Shown here piece by piece: positions 19,736 through 27,902 of a DNA stretch of 58,335 bases. Numbering within the stretch: position 1 is the first letter of the stretch; every line of letters begins with the position of its first letter. A model generated the notes under the pieces. The model had not been told where the DNA came from. It saw nothing but the letters and a program-made list of their open reading frames with translations, and made no database searches. Origin of the DNA: Burkholderiales bacterium (GTDB lineage: Bacteria; Pseudomonadota; Gammaproteobacteria; Burkholderiales; Burkholderiaceae_E); contig CANKWX010000016.1 of the NCBI GenBank assembly GCA_947487165.1, positions 1 to 58,335 on the forward strand. The letters are read 5' to 3'. The position numbers were made by a program, and so were the translations under genes.

Positions 19736-20365
19736 ATGGCCGATCACCCCTCGAGCGTGTCCTTCGAGCACGACGAGCTAAACGATTCATCCCGCCGCAA
19801 TGCGCTCGTGACCGCCTCAGCCGTCGGCGCCGTCGGTGCCGCTGCCTGCGCCATCCCGTTTGTCACGAGCTTCGAGCCTTCCGAGCGCGCCAAGGCCGCC
19901 GGCGCACCGGTCGAAGCCGACATCTCCGGTATGGCTCCGGGTGAGTTGCGCCGGGTCGAATGGCGCGGCAACCCGGTCTGGATCGTCCGTCGCACGCCCG
20001 AAATGCTCGAGTCGCTCAAGGTCACCGAGAACGAGGTCCTCGATCCCAAGTCGCTCAAGCCCTACCAGATTGCGATGCCGGCCTACGCCCAGAACCAGGC
20101 CCGCTCCATCAAGCCCGAATACCTCGTCGTGGTGGGCATCTGTTCGCACCTCGGCTGCTCGCCGAGCGACAAGTTCACACCCGGCGCCCAGCCCTCGCTG
20201 CCCAGTGACTGGCCGGGCGGCTTCCTGTGCCCTTGCCACGGCTCCACTTTCGACATGGCCGGCAGGGTCTTCAAGAACAAGCCGGCCAACGCCAACCTCG
20301 ATGTGCCGCCGCACACCTACCTCACCGACACTCGCCTGCTGATTGGCGACGATAAGAAAGCCTGA
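19736..20365 (+). CDS. petA: Ubiquinol-cytochrome c reductase, Rieske iron-sulfur subunit
   Basis: 209 aa. The [2Fe-2S] protein of the bc1 complex accepts electrons from ubiquinol on the periplasmic side. The cluster-binding motifs are CSHLGC (Cys136, His138, Cys141) and CPCHGS (Cys165, His168, with Cys167). The N-terminus has SSRRNALVTAS (Arg20-Arg21) before a hydrophobic anchor (about 24-42), a twin-arginine leader. It therefore depends on the Tat translocase, encoded at 8654-10264. First gene of petABC. Confidence 0.96.
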   Translation: MADHPSSVSFEHDELNDSSRRNALVTASAVGAVGAAACAIPFVTSFEPSERAKAAGAPVEADISGMAPGELRRVEWRGNPVWIVRRTPEMLESLKVTENEVLDPKSLKPYQIAMPAYAQNQARSIKPEYLVVVGICSHLGCSPSDKFTPGAQPSLPSDWPGGFLCPCHGSTFDMAGRVFKNKPANANLDVPPHTYLTDTRLLIGDDKKA

Positions 20366-20382
20366 AGGCCAAGGAGCTTCAC

Positions 20383-21774
20383 ATGGCAACGACTGACAAA
20401 AACGTTGACACTACTGGTGTGCTCGGCTGGGTCGATCAGCGCTTTCCGCTCACCTCCACCTGGAAGGCGCATCTGTCCGAGTACTACGCGCCTAAAAACT
20501 TCAACTTTTTCTATTTTTTTGGTGCATTGGCAACCCTCGTCCTGGTGCTCCAGATCGTCACCGGCATTTTTCTGACGATGCACTACAAGCCCGACGCGGC
20601 CAAGGCCTTCGAGTCGGTCGAATACATCATGCGTGACGTGCCCTGGGGCTGGTTGATTCGCTACATGCACTCGACTGGCGCTTCGGCGTTTTTCATCGTC
20701 ATCTACCTGCACATGTTCCGCGGCCTGCTTTATGGCTCCTATCGAAAGCCGCGCGAACTCGTCTGGATTTTTGGCTGCCTGATCTTCCTGGTCCTGATGG
20801 CCGAGGCCTTCTTCGGCTACCTGCTTCCCTGGGGCCAGATGTCCTACTGGGGCGCTCAGGTCATCGTGAATCTGTTTTCGGCGATCCCCTTCATCGGCCC
20901 CGAGCTGTCGCTCTGGATCCGCGGCGACTACGTGGTCGGCGATGCCACGCTCAATCGCTTCTTCGCCTTCCATGTGATCGCGATTCCGCTGGTGCTGCTG
21001 GGCTTGGTTGCCGCGCACATCGTTGCGCTGCATGAGGTCGGCTCCAATAATCCCGACGGTGTCGAGATCAAGGCAAAGAAAAATGCCGCCGGTATTCCCC
21101 TTGACGGCATTCCTTTCCATCCTTACTACACCGTCCACGACATCATGGGTGTCTCGGTGTTCCTGCTGGTCTTCTCGGCGGTGATCTTCTTTGCTCCGGA
21201 GATGGGCGGCTATTTCCTCGAATACAACAATTTCGTCCCGGCCGATCCGCTCAAGACGCCAGCCCATATCGCGCCGGTCTGGTACTTCACGCCCTACTAC
21301 TCGATCCTGCGTGCCATTACCTCCGACTTCATCCTGTGGGGCCTGACCCCCTTCCTGCTGATCTTCCTGGCAGTGGTCTGGATGAGCCGCGGCACGAAGT
21401 CGCTGTCCAAACTGATTGCCACGCTGGCTGTCGGCGCGATGCTGGTGGGCTTTCTGGTGCTTGACGCCAAATTCTGGGGCGTGGTCGCCATGGGCGCGTC
21501 GGTCATGATCTTTTTTGCCATGCCCTGGATCGACAACAGCGAGGTCAAGTCGATTCGCTACCGCCCGGGCTGGCACAAGTACATGTATGCCGCGTTTGTC
21601 ATCGTGTTCCTGGTGCTGGGCTACACCGGTGTGCAGCCGCCGTCGCCCGTGGCGCAGGTGGTCGCACAGGTTGGAACGCTGCTTTATTTTGCGTTCTTCC
21701 TGTTCATGCCGTGGTGGAGCGCAATGGGCGAATTCAAGCCCGTCCCCGATCGCGTCACGTTTGCGGCGCATTGA
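20383..21774 (+). CDS. petB: Ubiquinol-cytochrome c reductase, cytochrome b subunit
   Basis: 463 aa multi-pass membrane protein with two b hemes and the Qo and Qi sites. Recognisable stretches are NFNFFYFFGALA, FLTMHYKPD, the heme-ligand helices with STGASAFFIVIYLHMFRG and FFAFHVIAIPLVLLGLVAAHIVALHEVGS (in parts), and the Qo motif PDGVEIK...HPYYTVHDI with a PEMGG equivalent of PEWY region. AAGGAG precedes the ATG; the gene follows petA by 17 bases. Confidence 0.96.
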   Translation: MATTDKNVDTTGVLGWVDQRFPLTSTWKAHLSEYYAPKNFNFFYFFGALATLVLVLQIVTGIFLTMHYKPDAAKAFESVEYIMRDVPWGWLIRYMHSTGASAFFIVIYLHMFRGLLYGSYRKPRELVWIFGCLIFLVLMAEAFFGYLLPWGQMSYWGAQVIVNLFSAIPFIGPELSLWIRGDYVVGDATLNRFFAFHVIAIPLVLLGLVAAHIVALHEVGSNNPDGVEIKAKKNAAGIPLDGIPFHPYYTVHDIMGVSVFLLVFSAVIFFAPEMGGYFLEYNNFVPADPLKTPAHIAPVWYFTPYYSILRAITSDFILWGLTPFLLIFLAVVWMSRGTKSLSKLIATLAVGAMLVGFLVLDAKFWGVVAMGASVMIFFAMPWIDNSEVKSIRYRPGWHKYMYAAFVIVFLVLGYTGVQPPSPVAQVVAQVGTLLYFAFFLFMPWWSAMGEFKPVPDRVTFAAH

Positions 21775-21816
21775 GTCCGCGCACCGAGACAAGACCCGAC
21801 TGAACTGGACCTTGCT

Positions 21817-22743
21817 ATGACGCACCCGAGTTTCCGAATTGTTTCCCGAAGTCTTTTCCGCGCTTTTTCCCGCGCCTTCTCCTGGTTTGCGCCCGCACTG
21901 GTCGCAGCGACCCTGGGCCTGTGTGCGCTGAGTGCGCAGGCCGCGGGAGGCGGGGTCCCGCTCGATCGCTTCCCTACCGAGAAGCTTAAGGATCTTCCCT
22001 CGCTGCAAAACGGGGCCAAGATCTTTACCAACTACTGCCTCAATTGCCACGGCATGTCGCTCATGCGCTACAACCGCATGACCGACCTCGGCCTGACCGA
22101 AGCCCAGATCAAAGACTACCTGATCCCTACTGGCGCGAAAGTGGGCGACACGATGAAGGTATCGATGTCGGCCAAGGATGCCAAGGAATGGTTCGGCGCG
22201 ATGCCGCCTGACCTCTCGGTGACCGCCCGGTCACGGGCGTCGCACGATGGATCTGGTGCCGACTGGCTCTACAGCTACCTGCGCGGGTTCTATCGCGACT
22301 CGTCACGGGCGACCGGTTGGAACAACACCGTCTATCCGAATGTGGGCATGCCACATGTGCTCTGGGAGCTTCAGGGCTCGCGTGGCGCCAGTATCGAGGA
22401 TGTCAAGGCAGCGGCCGATGGCAAGCCGGGTGAGCACGCGCTGTCGCGAACGGTCACCACCATCGACGCCCTGACCGGTCAGCGCACCGAGAAAGTCGAA
22501 GCGATCAGCGACGGGCATCCTCACGAAGGCACGAGCATCACGCTCACGCCGGCGGTCGGCGGCAATATGTCCCAGGCACAGTTTGATGGTCAGATCGCCG
22601 ATCTGGTCGCGTTTATGACCTATGTTTCCGACCCGTCCGCGCGGACCCGCACTCGCCTGGGTACCGGCGTGCTGCTGTTTTTGTCCCTTTTTGTTGTTCT
22701 GGCCTGGTGGCTCAACCGCGAATACTGGAAAGACATCAAGTAA
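21817..22743 (+). CDS. petC: Ubiquinol-cytochrome c reductase, cytochrome c1 subunit
   Basis: 308 aa. A long signal peptide ends near SAQAAGGG. The heme-binding motif is CLNCHGM (Cys74, Cys77, His78) followed by SLMRYNRMTDLG, typical of c1. A C-terminal anchor helix (GVLLFLSLFVVLAWWLNREYWKDIK, in parts) holds the catalytic domain at the periplasmic face. It passes electrons from Rieske to soluble cytochrome c. The segment around residues 190-240 (TTIDALTGQRTEKVEA) seems longer than in typical members. Confidence 0.95.
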   Translation: MTHPSFRIVSRSLFRAFSRAFSWFAPALVAATLGLCALSAQAAGGGVPLDRFPTEKLKDLPSLQNGAKIFTNYCLNCHGMSLMRYNRMTDLGLTEAQIKDYLIPTGAKVGDTMKVSMSAKDAKEWFGAMPPDLSVTARSRASHDGSGADWLYSYLRGFYRDSSRATGWNNTVYPNVGMPHVLWELQGSRGASIEDVKAAADGKPGEHALSRTVTTIDALTGQRTEKVEAISDGHPHEGTSITLTPAVGGNMSQAQFDGQIADLVAFMTYVSDPSARTRTRLGTGVLLFLSLFVVLAWWLNREYWKDIK

Positions 22744-22761
22744 TCGCATCAGCCGCACCCC

Positions 22762-22809
22762 GAGACAGCGCAAGCCGGTAAAGGTTTTCGCCGTCTCTTT
22801 CTGTTTTGA
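22762..22809 (+). terminator. Terminator after petABC
   Basis: GAGACAGCG (22762-22770) pairs with CGCCGTCTC (22789-22797) with one mismatch. The intervening AAGCC and GGTTT can extend the stem. It is followed by TTTCTGTTTTG. Position 19 bases after the petC stop fits the end of the bc1 operon. Confidence 0.6.
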
Positions 22810-22819
22810 TATTCACTGC

Positions 22820-22835
22820 ACCGGCGTCAGCCGGT
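22820..22835 (+). repeat. Perfect hairpin in the sspA leader
   Basis: ACCGGC-GTCA-GCCGGT is a perfect 6-bp stem with a 4-base loop, ending 9 bases before the GAGGAG ribosome site of sspA. It could affect initiation or be an operator; nothing else identifies it. Confidence 0.45.
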
Positions 22836-22858
22836 CTGTCTCCTGAGGAGCGAAGCCC

Positions 22859-23473
22859 ATGATGGTCCTGTATTCGGGCACGACCTGCCCGTTCAGCCAA
22901 CGCTGCCGCTTCGTGCTGTTCGAGAAGGGCATGGATTTCGAGATCCGTGATGTCGATCTCTACAACAAGCCCGAAGACATCTCGATCATGAATCCCTATG
23001 GCCAGGTGCCCATCCTGGTCGAGCGCGATCTGATCCTCTATGAATCGAACATCATCAATGAATACATCGATGAACGATTCCCGCATCCGCAGCTGATGCC
23101 GGCTGATCCGGTAATGCGTGCAAGGGCCCGATTGTTCCTGTTCAATTTCGAGCGCGAACTCTTCGTCCATGTGCAGCAGATCGAGCGTCGCGATCACAGC
23201 AAAGAGACGGCCAAGCTGATGGAGCGGGCACGCCTGCAGATCCGCGATCGTCTGACCCAGCTCACACCGATCTTCATCAAGAACAAGTTCATGCTCGGTG
23301 AAGACTTTTCGATGCTTGACGTCGCGATCGCGCCACTGCTCTGGCGCCTCGACCACTATGCGATCGAGATGCCCAAGAGTGCCGCGCCGCTGATGAAATA
23401 TGCCGAGCGCATCTTCTCGCGTCCGGCTTACATCGAAGCGCTGACGCCCTCTGAAAAGGTCATGCGGCGCTAA
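22859..23473 (+). CDS. sspA: Stringent starvation protein A
   Basis: 204 aa with a glutathione-S-transferase fold: thioredoxin-like N-terminus (VLYSGTTCPFSQRCRFVLFEKGMDFE) and all-helical C-terminal domain. SspA binds RNA polymerase and affects stationary-phase and acid-tolerance gene expression in other proteobacteria. GAGGAG (22845-22850) is eight bases before the first ATG; a second ATG follows immediately at 22862. It lies between the bc1 operon and sspB, the standard arrangement. Confidence 0.95.
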   Translation: MMVLYSGTTCPFSQRCRFVLFEKGMDFEIRDVDLYNKPEDISIMNPYGQVPILVERDLILYESNIINEYIDERFPHPQLMPADPVMRARARLFLFNFERELFVHVQQIERRDHSKETAKLMERARLQIRDRLTQLTPIFIKNKFMLGEDFSMLDVAIAPLLWRLDHYAIEMPKSAAPLMKYAERIFSRPAYIEALTPSEKVMRR

Positions 23474-23486
23474 GGCGGTCGTCATC

Positions 23487-24044
23487 GTGTCCGAGACCTC
23501 CACCAAACCCTATCTGATCAGGGCCATCCACGAATGGTGCAGCGATAACGGCTTCACGCCGTATCTCGCGGTAGCGGTCGATCACCGCACCGAGGTGCCG
23601 ATGGAATACGTCAAGGCCGGCGAGATTGTGCTCAATGTCTCGACTGGCGCAACCAATCGGCTTGCGCTCGGCAACGATCTGATCAGCTTCCAGGCACGGT
23701 TTGGTGGCGTAGCCCGCGAGATCTCGGTGCCGATCGATTGCATCAGCGCGATCTATGCCCGCGAAAACGGGCATGGCATGGCTTTCGATGTGCCCAAGGC
23801 GATGGCAAATCCTGATGCCGCAAGCGATGTCGATTCGTCGACCTCGACTGGTGCGGTCGCAGGCTCGCCGTTCTCGCTGGTGAATTCGGCAACGTCCGAA
23901 CCAGCGGCCTCGGCGGCGGCGCAAGGGGCAACGCAAATCTCAACTGACGACAATCGCGGCTCCGACCTTGTCACGCCTCCGGATGACACGCCCGCCGGTG
24001 GCGGCTCGAGGGCCGGCCGTCCTCACCTGACTCGCATCAAGTAG
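23487..24044 (+). CDS. sspB: ClpXP specificity factor SspB
   Basis: 185 aa. The N-terminal ssrA-tag-binding domain begins STKPYLIRAIHEWCSDNGFTP and includes GEIVLNVS and the LISFQARFGG stretch. A long low-complexity Ala/Ser/Thr linker leads to a C-terminal basic motif RAGRPHLTRIK that matches the ClpX-tethering tail of SspB. It delivers ssrA-tagged peptides to ClpXP. The start is GTG at 23487, 13 bases after sspA; no ATG fits the conserved N-terminus. Confidence 0.95.
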   Translation: MSETSTKPYLIRAIHEWCSDNGFTPYLAVAVDHRTEVPMEYVKAGEIVLNVSTGATNRLALGNDLISFQARFGGVAREISVPIDCISAIYARENGHGMAFDVPKAMANPDAASDVDSSTSTGAVAGSPFSLVNSATSEPAASAAAQGATQISTDDNRGSDLVTPPDDTPAGGGSRAGRPHLTRIK

Positions 24045-24073
24045 GCCCCGTGCGTTGAACGGCCGGGTCAGCC

Positions 24074-24079
24074 TACAAT
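24074..24079 (+). promoter_or_regulatory. Candidate -10 of tRNA-Thr
   Basis: TACAAT matches the -10 consensus well and lies 61 bases before the tRNA. The upstream TTGAAC (24055-24060) has only 13 bases of spacing, so the -35 assignment is poor. The tRNA may also be read from sspAB. Confidence 0.35.
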
Positions 24080-24140
24080 GTCGGACCAGTGCGTGCGCAT
24101 CGGCAACGACACCGCCTGCACTGCTGCAGTTTCAAGAGAT

Positions 24141-24216
24141 GCCCCTGTAGCTCAATCGGTAGAGCAGCGGTTTTGTAAACCGAAGGTTGTGGGTTCGATT
24201 CCTATCGGGGGCACCA
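24141..24216 (+). tRNA. tRNA-Thr (anticodon TGT)
   Basis: 76 bases with the CCA end encoded. GCCCCTG (24141-24147) pairs with CGGGGGC (24206-24212). The D arm is GCTC/GAGC, the anticodon loop TTTGTAA holds TGT at 24174-24176, and the T arm contains GGTTCGATTCC. The outermost anticodon-stem pair is a G-A mismatch. It decodes ACA and wobble-related Thr codons. Confidence 0.97.
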
Positions 24217-24217
24217 C

Positions 24218-24541
24218 TCAGGGCTGCGGCTTGCGGCGCTCGAAGCGACGAGCCTGGTCCTTCATCTGCTCGGATAACTCGGTCAGCCGGTCGGTCATCT
24301 GCTTGGCCGACGCGACCATGGCGAGCAGCGACAGACGAGCCCGCTCGGCATCCGATTTCCCTTCCAGTTGGCTGTCGAGCCGCTCGATCATCGCTTTGGC
24401 CGCGTTGGCATGTCTGCCGCCACGTGCGATCTCGATGGCCAGGAGCGCCTTGCGCCGGGCCTCGAAGGCAGCGGGATCACGCTGATAAAGCGTCGCCCAT
24501 TCGTCGAAGTCGAATTTGGGCGCAGCATTGAACTTGATCAT
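24218..24541 (-). CDS. DUF3135 family protein
   Basis: 107 aa, cytoplasmic, no known function. The FDEWATLYQRDPAAFEARRKALL segment is characteristic of DUF3135; the rest is helical and charged (ending MKDQARRFERRKPQP). The start at 24541 was chosen over upstream frame extension to 24673 because the DUF3135 homology begins at MIKFNAAPKFDFDEW. The stop codon lies one base past the CCA of tRNA-Thr on the opposite strand. It is divergent from the PilZ gene. Confidence 0.75.
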   Translation of the reverse strand: MIKFNAAPKFDFDEWATLYQRDPAAFEARRKALLAIEIARGGRHANAAKAMIERLDSQLEGKSDAERARLSLLAMVASAKQMTDRLTELSEQMKDQARRFERRKPQP

Positions 24542-24614
24542 CAGAGGCACCTGCCGTTTGTCGGCCGAAAGTAGCCGTTCGCTGGCATTGTCGCTCCTCG
24601 CGGGCGGTCGACTG

Positions 24615-24628
24615 GTGACGTGCGTCAC
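24615..24628. promoter_or_regulatory. CRP/Clp-type palindrome before the PilZ gene
   Basis: GTGA-CGTGCG-TCAC has the perfect core of the CRP-family site (TGTGA-N6-TCACA). Arms extend to GTGACG/CGTCAC. It overlaps the -35 region of the promoter whose -10 is TATGAT at 24641-24646, and could also act on the divergent DUF3135 gene. Confidence 0.45.
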
Positions 24629-24640
24629 GCTTGAATCCCG

Positions 24641-24646
24641 TATGAT
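24641..24646 (+). promoter_or_regulatory. Candidate -10 of the PilZ gene
   Basis: TATGAT, five of six consensus bases, 44 bases before the ATG at 24691. There is no good -35 at 17 bases, but the CRP-like palindrome occupies that position. Confidence 0.45.
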
Positions 24647-24690
24647 CAGTCTCGGCTCGAGAATCTGAAACAACGGGTTGCCTGGTGTCG

Positions 24691-25383
24691 ATGACAGAGC
24701 AAAAAAAAGTCTTTTCCTGGAAGCGTCCGGTCATCGCCGACAGGCGAGCTGCAATTCGCCTGACCGCGTCGGGGCGCAAGTGGGATGTCCGCCTCGTCGG
24801 GCAGATCTCCCGGACCCGCTTTCTCGTGACCCATCCGTCTGACGACGGCATGCTGGTGTTCGTCAAGGAAGGCGAGACATTCGGCGTCAGTAATTTCGAT
24901 GGCGCATTTCTCTCGACCTTCGACAGCACGGTCACGCGGGTGATCCTGGGCGAATCGCCCGGTCTGGAGTTTTCACTGCCACCCCCCGAGCAGCGAAGGC
25001 GCGAAACCGTTCGCAAGGTGCGCAGGGCAGGCGTCATGATCCCGTGCGCGGTGCGCTACGGCACGGGTGACAATGCGGTGCGCGCCGGGTTTGCCGCTGA
25101 TCTGAGCGTGCGGGGCATGCAGGTGGCCATTGAAAACCCCCTGCCTGCCGGCATTACCGAGCTCGATGTTTCAGTCAGGCTGATGGTGCTTGGGTCGGCG
25201 ATGACGGTTCAGGTCAAGGCGGTCATCCGCTCCACCATCCGAGATAACCGGCCGGACTTTCCTGCCGTTTTGCTCGGCCTGGAGTTTCTCGATTTCGCCC
25301 CGGGCGATCAGCTTGCCGTCAGCCAGTACGTCGGTGAAAAACTGCTCGCAGAACAGGACGATGTGTTCGGAATGGTTCGCTGA
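24691..25383 (+). CDS. PilZ domain protein, YcgR-like
   Basis: 230 aa. The N-terminal half has a YcgR-type beta domain (about 1-105), and the C-terminal half is PilZ: RRETVRKVRRAG supplies the RxxxR-type motif and DLSVRGMQVAIE the (D/N)xSxxG motif that together bind cyclic di-GMP. It likely transmits c-di-GMP levels to motility or surface behaviour. A GTG at 24685 is an alternative start two codons upstream. It converges on the holin-like gene with one base between. Confidence 0.82.
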   Translation: MTEQKKVFSWKRPVIADRRAAIRLTASGRKWDVRLVGQISRTRFLVTHPSDDGMLVFVKEGETFGVSNFDGAFLSTFDSTVTRVILGESPGLEFSLPPPEQRRRETVRKVRRAGVMIPCAVRYGTGDNAVRAGFAADLSVRGMQVAIENPLPAGITELDVSVRLMVLGSAMTVQVKAVIRSTIRDNRPDFPAVLLGLEFLDFAPGDQLAVSQYVGEKLLAEQDDVFGMVR

Positions 25384-25384
25384 C

Positions 25385-25732
25385 TCAGGCGTTCTTGCGC
25401 AGCACCACCGCGCTGACCGCCCAGCTGACTGCGCTGTAGACCAGCGCGGCGACGATCGACCAGCCGAAGCTGTCGATCTGAAAACCGGAGAACATTCGCG
25501 ATGCCAGCCAGAACATCAGGCCGTTGATCACGAACAGGAAGAGCCCAAGCGACAGCAGGGTGATCGGCAGCGTCAGGATCACCAGCAGCGGGCGAACAAT
25601 GGCGTTGAGCAGCCCGAGCACCAGCGCGACCATCAGCGCGGTCACGAAGTCATTGATATGCACTGCCGGGATCAGATAGGGCAGCAGCAGCAGAACACCG
25701 GCGTTGATCGCCCATCCAAGCAGCAGTCGCAT
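25385..25732 (-). CDS. Small membrane protein of the phage-holin-4_2 family
   Basis: 115 aa with four hydrophobic segments (from MRLLLGWAINAGVLLLLPYLIP to VAALVYSAVSWAVSAVVL). The NAIVRPLLVILTLPITLLSLGLFLFVIN core is the signature of the PF04020 (YvlD/holin-4) family. These are chromosomal inner-membrane proteins of unknown role, not evidence of a prophage. It follows uspA by 43 bases on the same strand. Confidence 0.82.
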   Translation of the reverse strand: MRLLLGWAINAGVLLLLPYLIPAVHINDFVTALMVALVLGLLNAIVRPLLVILTLPITLLSLGLFLFVINGLMFWLASRMFSGFQIDSFGWSIVAALVYSAVSWAVSAVVLRKNA

Positions 25733-25775
25733 GATATCGAGGCTCTGAAATTGAATCGTCCGGGAATCGGCAGGC

Positions 25776-26201
25776 TTACTTGACGAACACGACCGGGGTT
25801 TTGGCGAGTGAGGCGACCCGCTGCGCAACCGACCCGATCATCAGATCCTTGATCGCGCTGCGGCCTTTGGAGCCGAGCACGATCAGGTCGCATTTGCTGT
25901 CGTCGGCCGACTCGGCGATCGCCTGAGCCACGCGGCCGCGAAGCACTCGCGACTCGAAGGGCACCTCCGCCTTTCGCGCCAGCTCGATGGCCGGCTTGAG
26001 TTCCGACTCGGCGAGCTCCTCCAGGTAGCGGTCGACAGCCTGCTTGCCGACGAACTGGCTGGCGCCGCGCAGGGCCATGTCGTCGTGGGCATTGGCGAGG
26101 ATGAGATGCGATGGCTCGGAAAGCTTGCCGGCGAGCTTGATGGCGTACTTCAGCCCACGCAGCGAGTTTTTTGAACCATCAATGGCGACAAAGAGTTTCA
26201 T
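25776..26201 (-). CDS. Universal stress protein, UspA family
   Basis: 141 aa single-domain Usp. The N-terminal MKLFVAIDGSKNS and the nucleotide-binding motif LGSKGRSAIKDLMIGSVAQRV near the C-terminus indicate the ATP-binding type. The start at 26201 has AGGA upstream; a TTG at 26216 is less likely. It lies between the CYTH/CHAD gene and the holin-like gene on the same strand. Confidence 0.9.
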   Translation of the reverse strand: MKLFVAIDGSKNSLRGLKYAIKLAGKLSEPSHLILANAHDDMALRGASQFVGKQAVDRYLEELAESELKPAIELARKAEVPFESRVLRGRVAQAIAESADDSKCDLIVLGSKGRSAIKDLMIGSVAQRVASLAKTPVVFVK

Positions 26202-26231
26202 GACCTGTCCTGTCAACGTCGGGCGCCCGGA

Positions 26232-27902
26232 TTATTGCACGGCGCCAGGCGGGTCGGACGGTCCGGATACGCTGGCATCGGCCTGGGGGGTCAGCCCGGC
26301 GCTCGCCGGTGAAGCGGGCGTCTGGGTGGAAGATGCCGCTTGCGAGCTGGTCTGCTCATCGCTGTGCAGCGCGGCCTTTGAGGCCGACAGTGCACCTGAA
26401 AGCTCGTTCATGAGACTCAGCGATCGACGGGCGATACGCTGGCGCCCGACAGTTCGGGGCGCAGAAAACACTCGCCAGGCGTCGATCAGGGCCGTGGCTC
26501 TGACAGCCGCTTCGGAGGGCACGCCAGGGCGGGCCATGGCCTGCGTGGCCACATCGCGGGCCACTGCCAGGTCCTGGCCGGCACCGAGCTCGTCCTGCCA
26601 GCGCGCGAGGGCCGCGGTCAGTCGGGGCACATCGGCGCTGCGTGAGACCGCAAGGGCTGAGAACTCAAGCGCATAGCGCAAATTCTTGATTGCAATCCGG
26701 GTTCGGTGCCAGTCGGCCTCGGACCGGGCACCGCGTGCACGCCGGCGAACCCGTGCCATCAGCGCCGGCAGACGCACCGCAGCGAAGGCGCCGAAATCGA
26801 CGCCCGGCAAGCCTGCAGGATTGTCATCGTCGGCGAGCCGCTCTGCCATGGCCGCAACCTGCAGGACGAACTGCGTTGCATCAGGACCCGACAGGGTTCG
26901 CCGCAGATCCATGCGTGCCGATTCGCGGGCATGGCTGATCGCGCGCGACAGGGTTTCGAGCGCGGCGTCGCCTTTGAAGCGGCTTCGCAACTCGGGCAGG
27001 AGCCCCGACTCGAAGACATCGAAGTCGCGGACCTTGCCTGCGGCATCGGCCAGACTCGAGGCTGTCCGATCGAGGGTCTCCCAGACGGGATCGATCTCGC
27101 GCAGCCCGAAAAATCGCAAAGAGGCCCGAAACCGTCTGAGGGCAACCCGGAACTGATGAGGGCCTTCCGGAACATCCGAGGACAGGATCGGCTCGATATT
27201 CGCGCAGGCATGCGCGATGCAGGCCGCCAGAATTTGCGCGGCCGCGGCGCCGGGCCTCTGGCCGCGAGCAGGCACGGTCGCAGGCGCCTTGAGCGGGCTT
27301 GCGACCAGCGGCAGGCGTGCCGCGAGCCGCAGTCCGCGTTCGTTTTTCGTGGGTATCAGCAGGCAGGCCTGAAGCGTTTTCGCCCAATCGAGTGCCCACT
27401 CAAAGAATTCGGCGCGCCCGCCCCGCAGGCATTCGAGCTCGACCTCGCGGATCGCCTCGGTGCGATCGCCACAACGCAATTCGCCGATGTCCTGGGCGAT
27501 CTCGATCACCAGACCCGGGGAAGGCTCGATGGCGCGGCTGCGTCGCTCGAAGTCGGTCTCGAAGAGCGGGCGCCACAGGCCGAAGCTGCGGTGCGCGATC
27601 GCGCCCAGTTCGGTATCGGCGGGCGGCAGAGCATCGCGCTGTGGTCCCGGGCCGTCGATGGCTTGCTCCCATTCGAAGCGCTCGAACTGACCGCCACCCT
27701 CGGCCTTGACGGTCTGCAGCCAGCGCTCGCCATGCCGGCGCACTCGCACCGCCATCCGGGCGCGTGTCAGCTCGCCATCGGGCGTGTCGTAATAGCAGGA
27801 CCAGACCCGCTCCCGATCCCAGGTGTTGGCGGCACCGTCATCGAGCTTGTCCTGCAGTGACAGTGGCAACGAGAACTTCAACTCGAGTTCGCGATGGCTC
27901 AT
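26232..27902 (-). CDS. CYTH and CHAD domain protein
   Basis: 556 aa. The N-terminal CYTH domain (about 1-200) starts with ELELKF, the ExExK metal/triphosphate motif, and includes VRVRRHGERWLQTVK and VEIAQDIGELRCG. The C-terminal CHAD domain (about 220-490) has conserved His and basic residues (HQFRVALRRFRASLRFF; WHRTRIAIKNLRYALEF), known to bind inorganic polyphosphate. The predicted activity is triphosphatase or polyphosphate-linked. A low-complexity Ser/Ala/Pro tail ends the protein. It overlaps the upstream ubiX stop by four bases. Confidence 0.87.
   Translation of the reverse strand: MSHRELELKFSLPLSLQDKLDDGAANTWDRERVWSCYYDTPDGELTRARMAVRVRRHGERWLQTVKAEGGGQFERFEWEQAIDGPGPQRDALPPADTELGAIAHRSFGLWRPLFETDFERRSRAIEPSPGLVIEIAQDIGELRCGDRTEAIREVELECLRGGRAEFFEWALDWAKTLQACLLIPTKNERGLRLAARLPLVASPLKAPATVPARGQRPGAAAAQILAACIAHACANIEPILSSDVPEGPHQFRVALRRFRASLRFFGLREIDPVWETLDRTASSLADAAGKVRDFDVFESGLLPELRSRFKGDAALETLSRAISHARESARMDLRRTLSGPDATQFVLQVAAMAERLADDDNPAGLPGVDFGAFAAVRLPALMARVRRRARGARSEADWHRTRIAIKNLRYALEFSALAVSRSADVPRLTAALARWQDELGAGQDLAVARDVATQAMARPGVPSEAAVRATALIDAWRVFSAPRTVGRQRIARRSLSLMNELSGALSASKAALHSDEQTSSQAASSTQTPASPASAGLTPQADASVSGPSDPPGAVQ

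Noticed and set aside
20317-22050. A 577-codon minus-strand frame across petB and petC
   Set aside because: Highly charged antisense product opposite cytochrome b with its conserved helices.
24055-24060. TTGAAC as the -35 of tRNA-Thr
   Set aside because: Its spacing to the TACAAT box is only 13 bases, outside the usual 16-19.
24141-24216. tRNA-Thr as a genomic-island attachment site
   Set aside because: No integrase, no repeated 3' tRNA fragment and only ordinary core genes on both sides.
25385-25732. Holin-named gene as a sign of a prophage
   Set aside because: The PF04020 family is a common chromosomal membrane family; no lysin, capsid or integrase genes are nearby.
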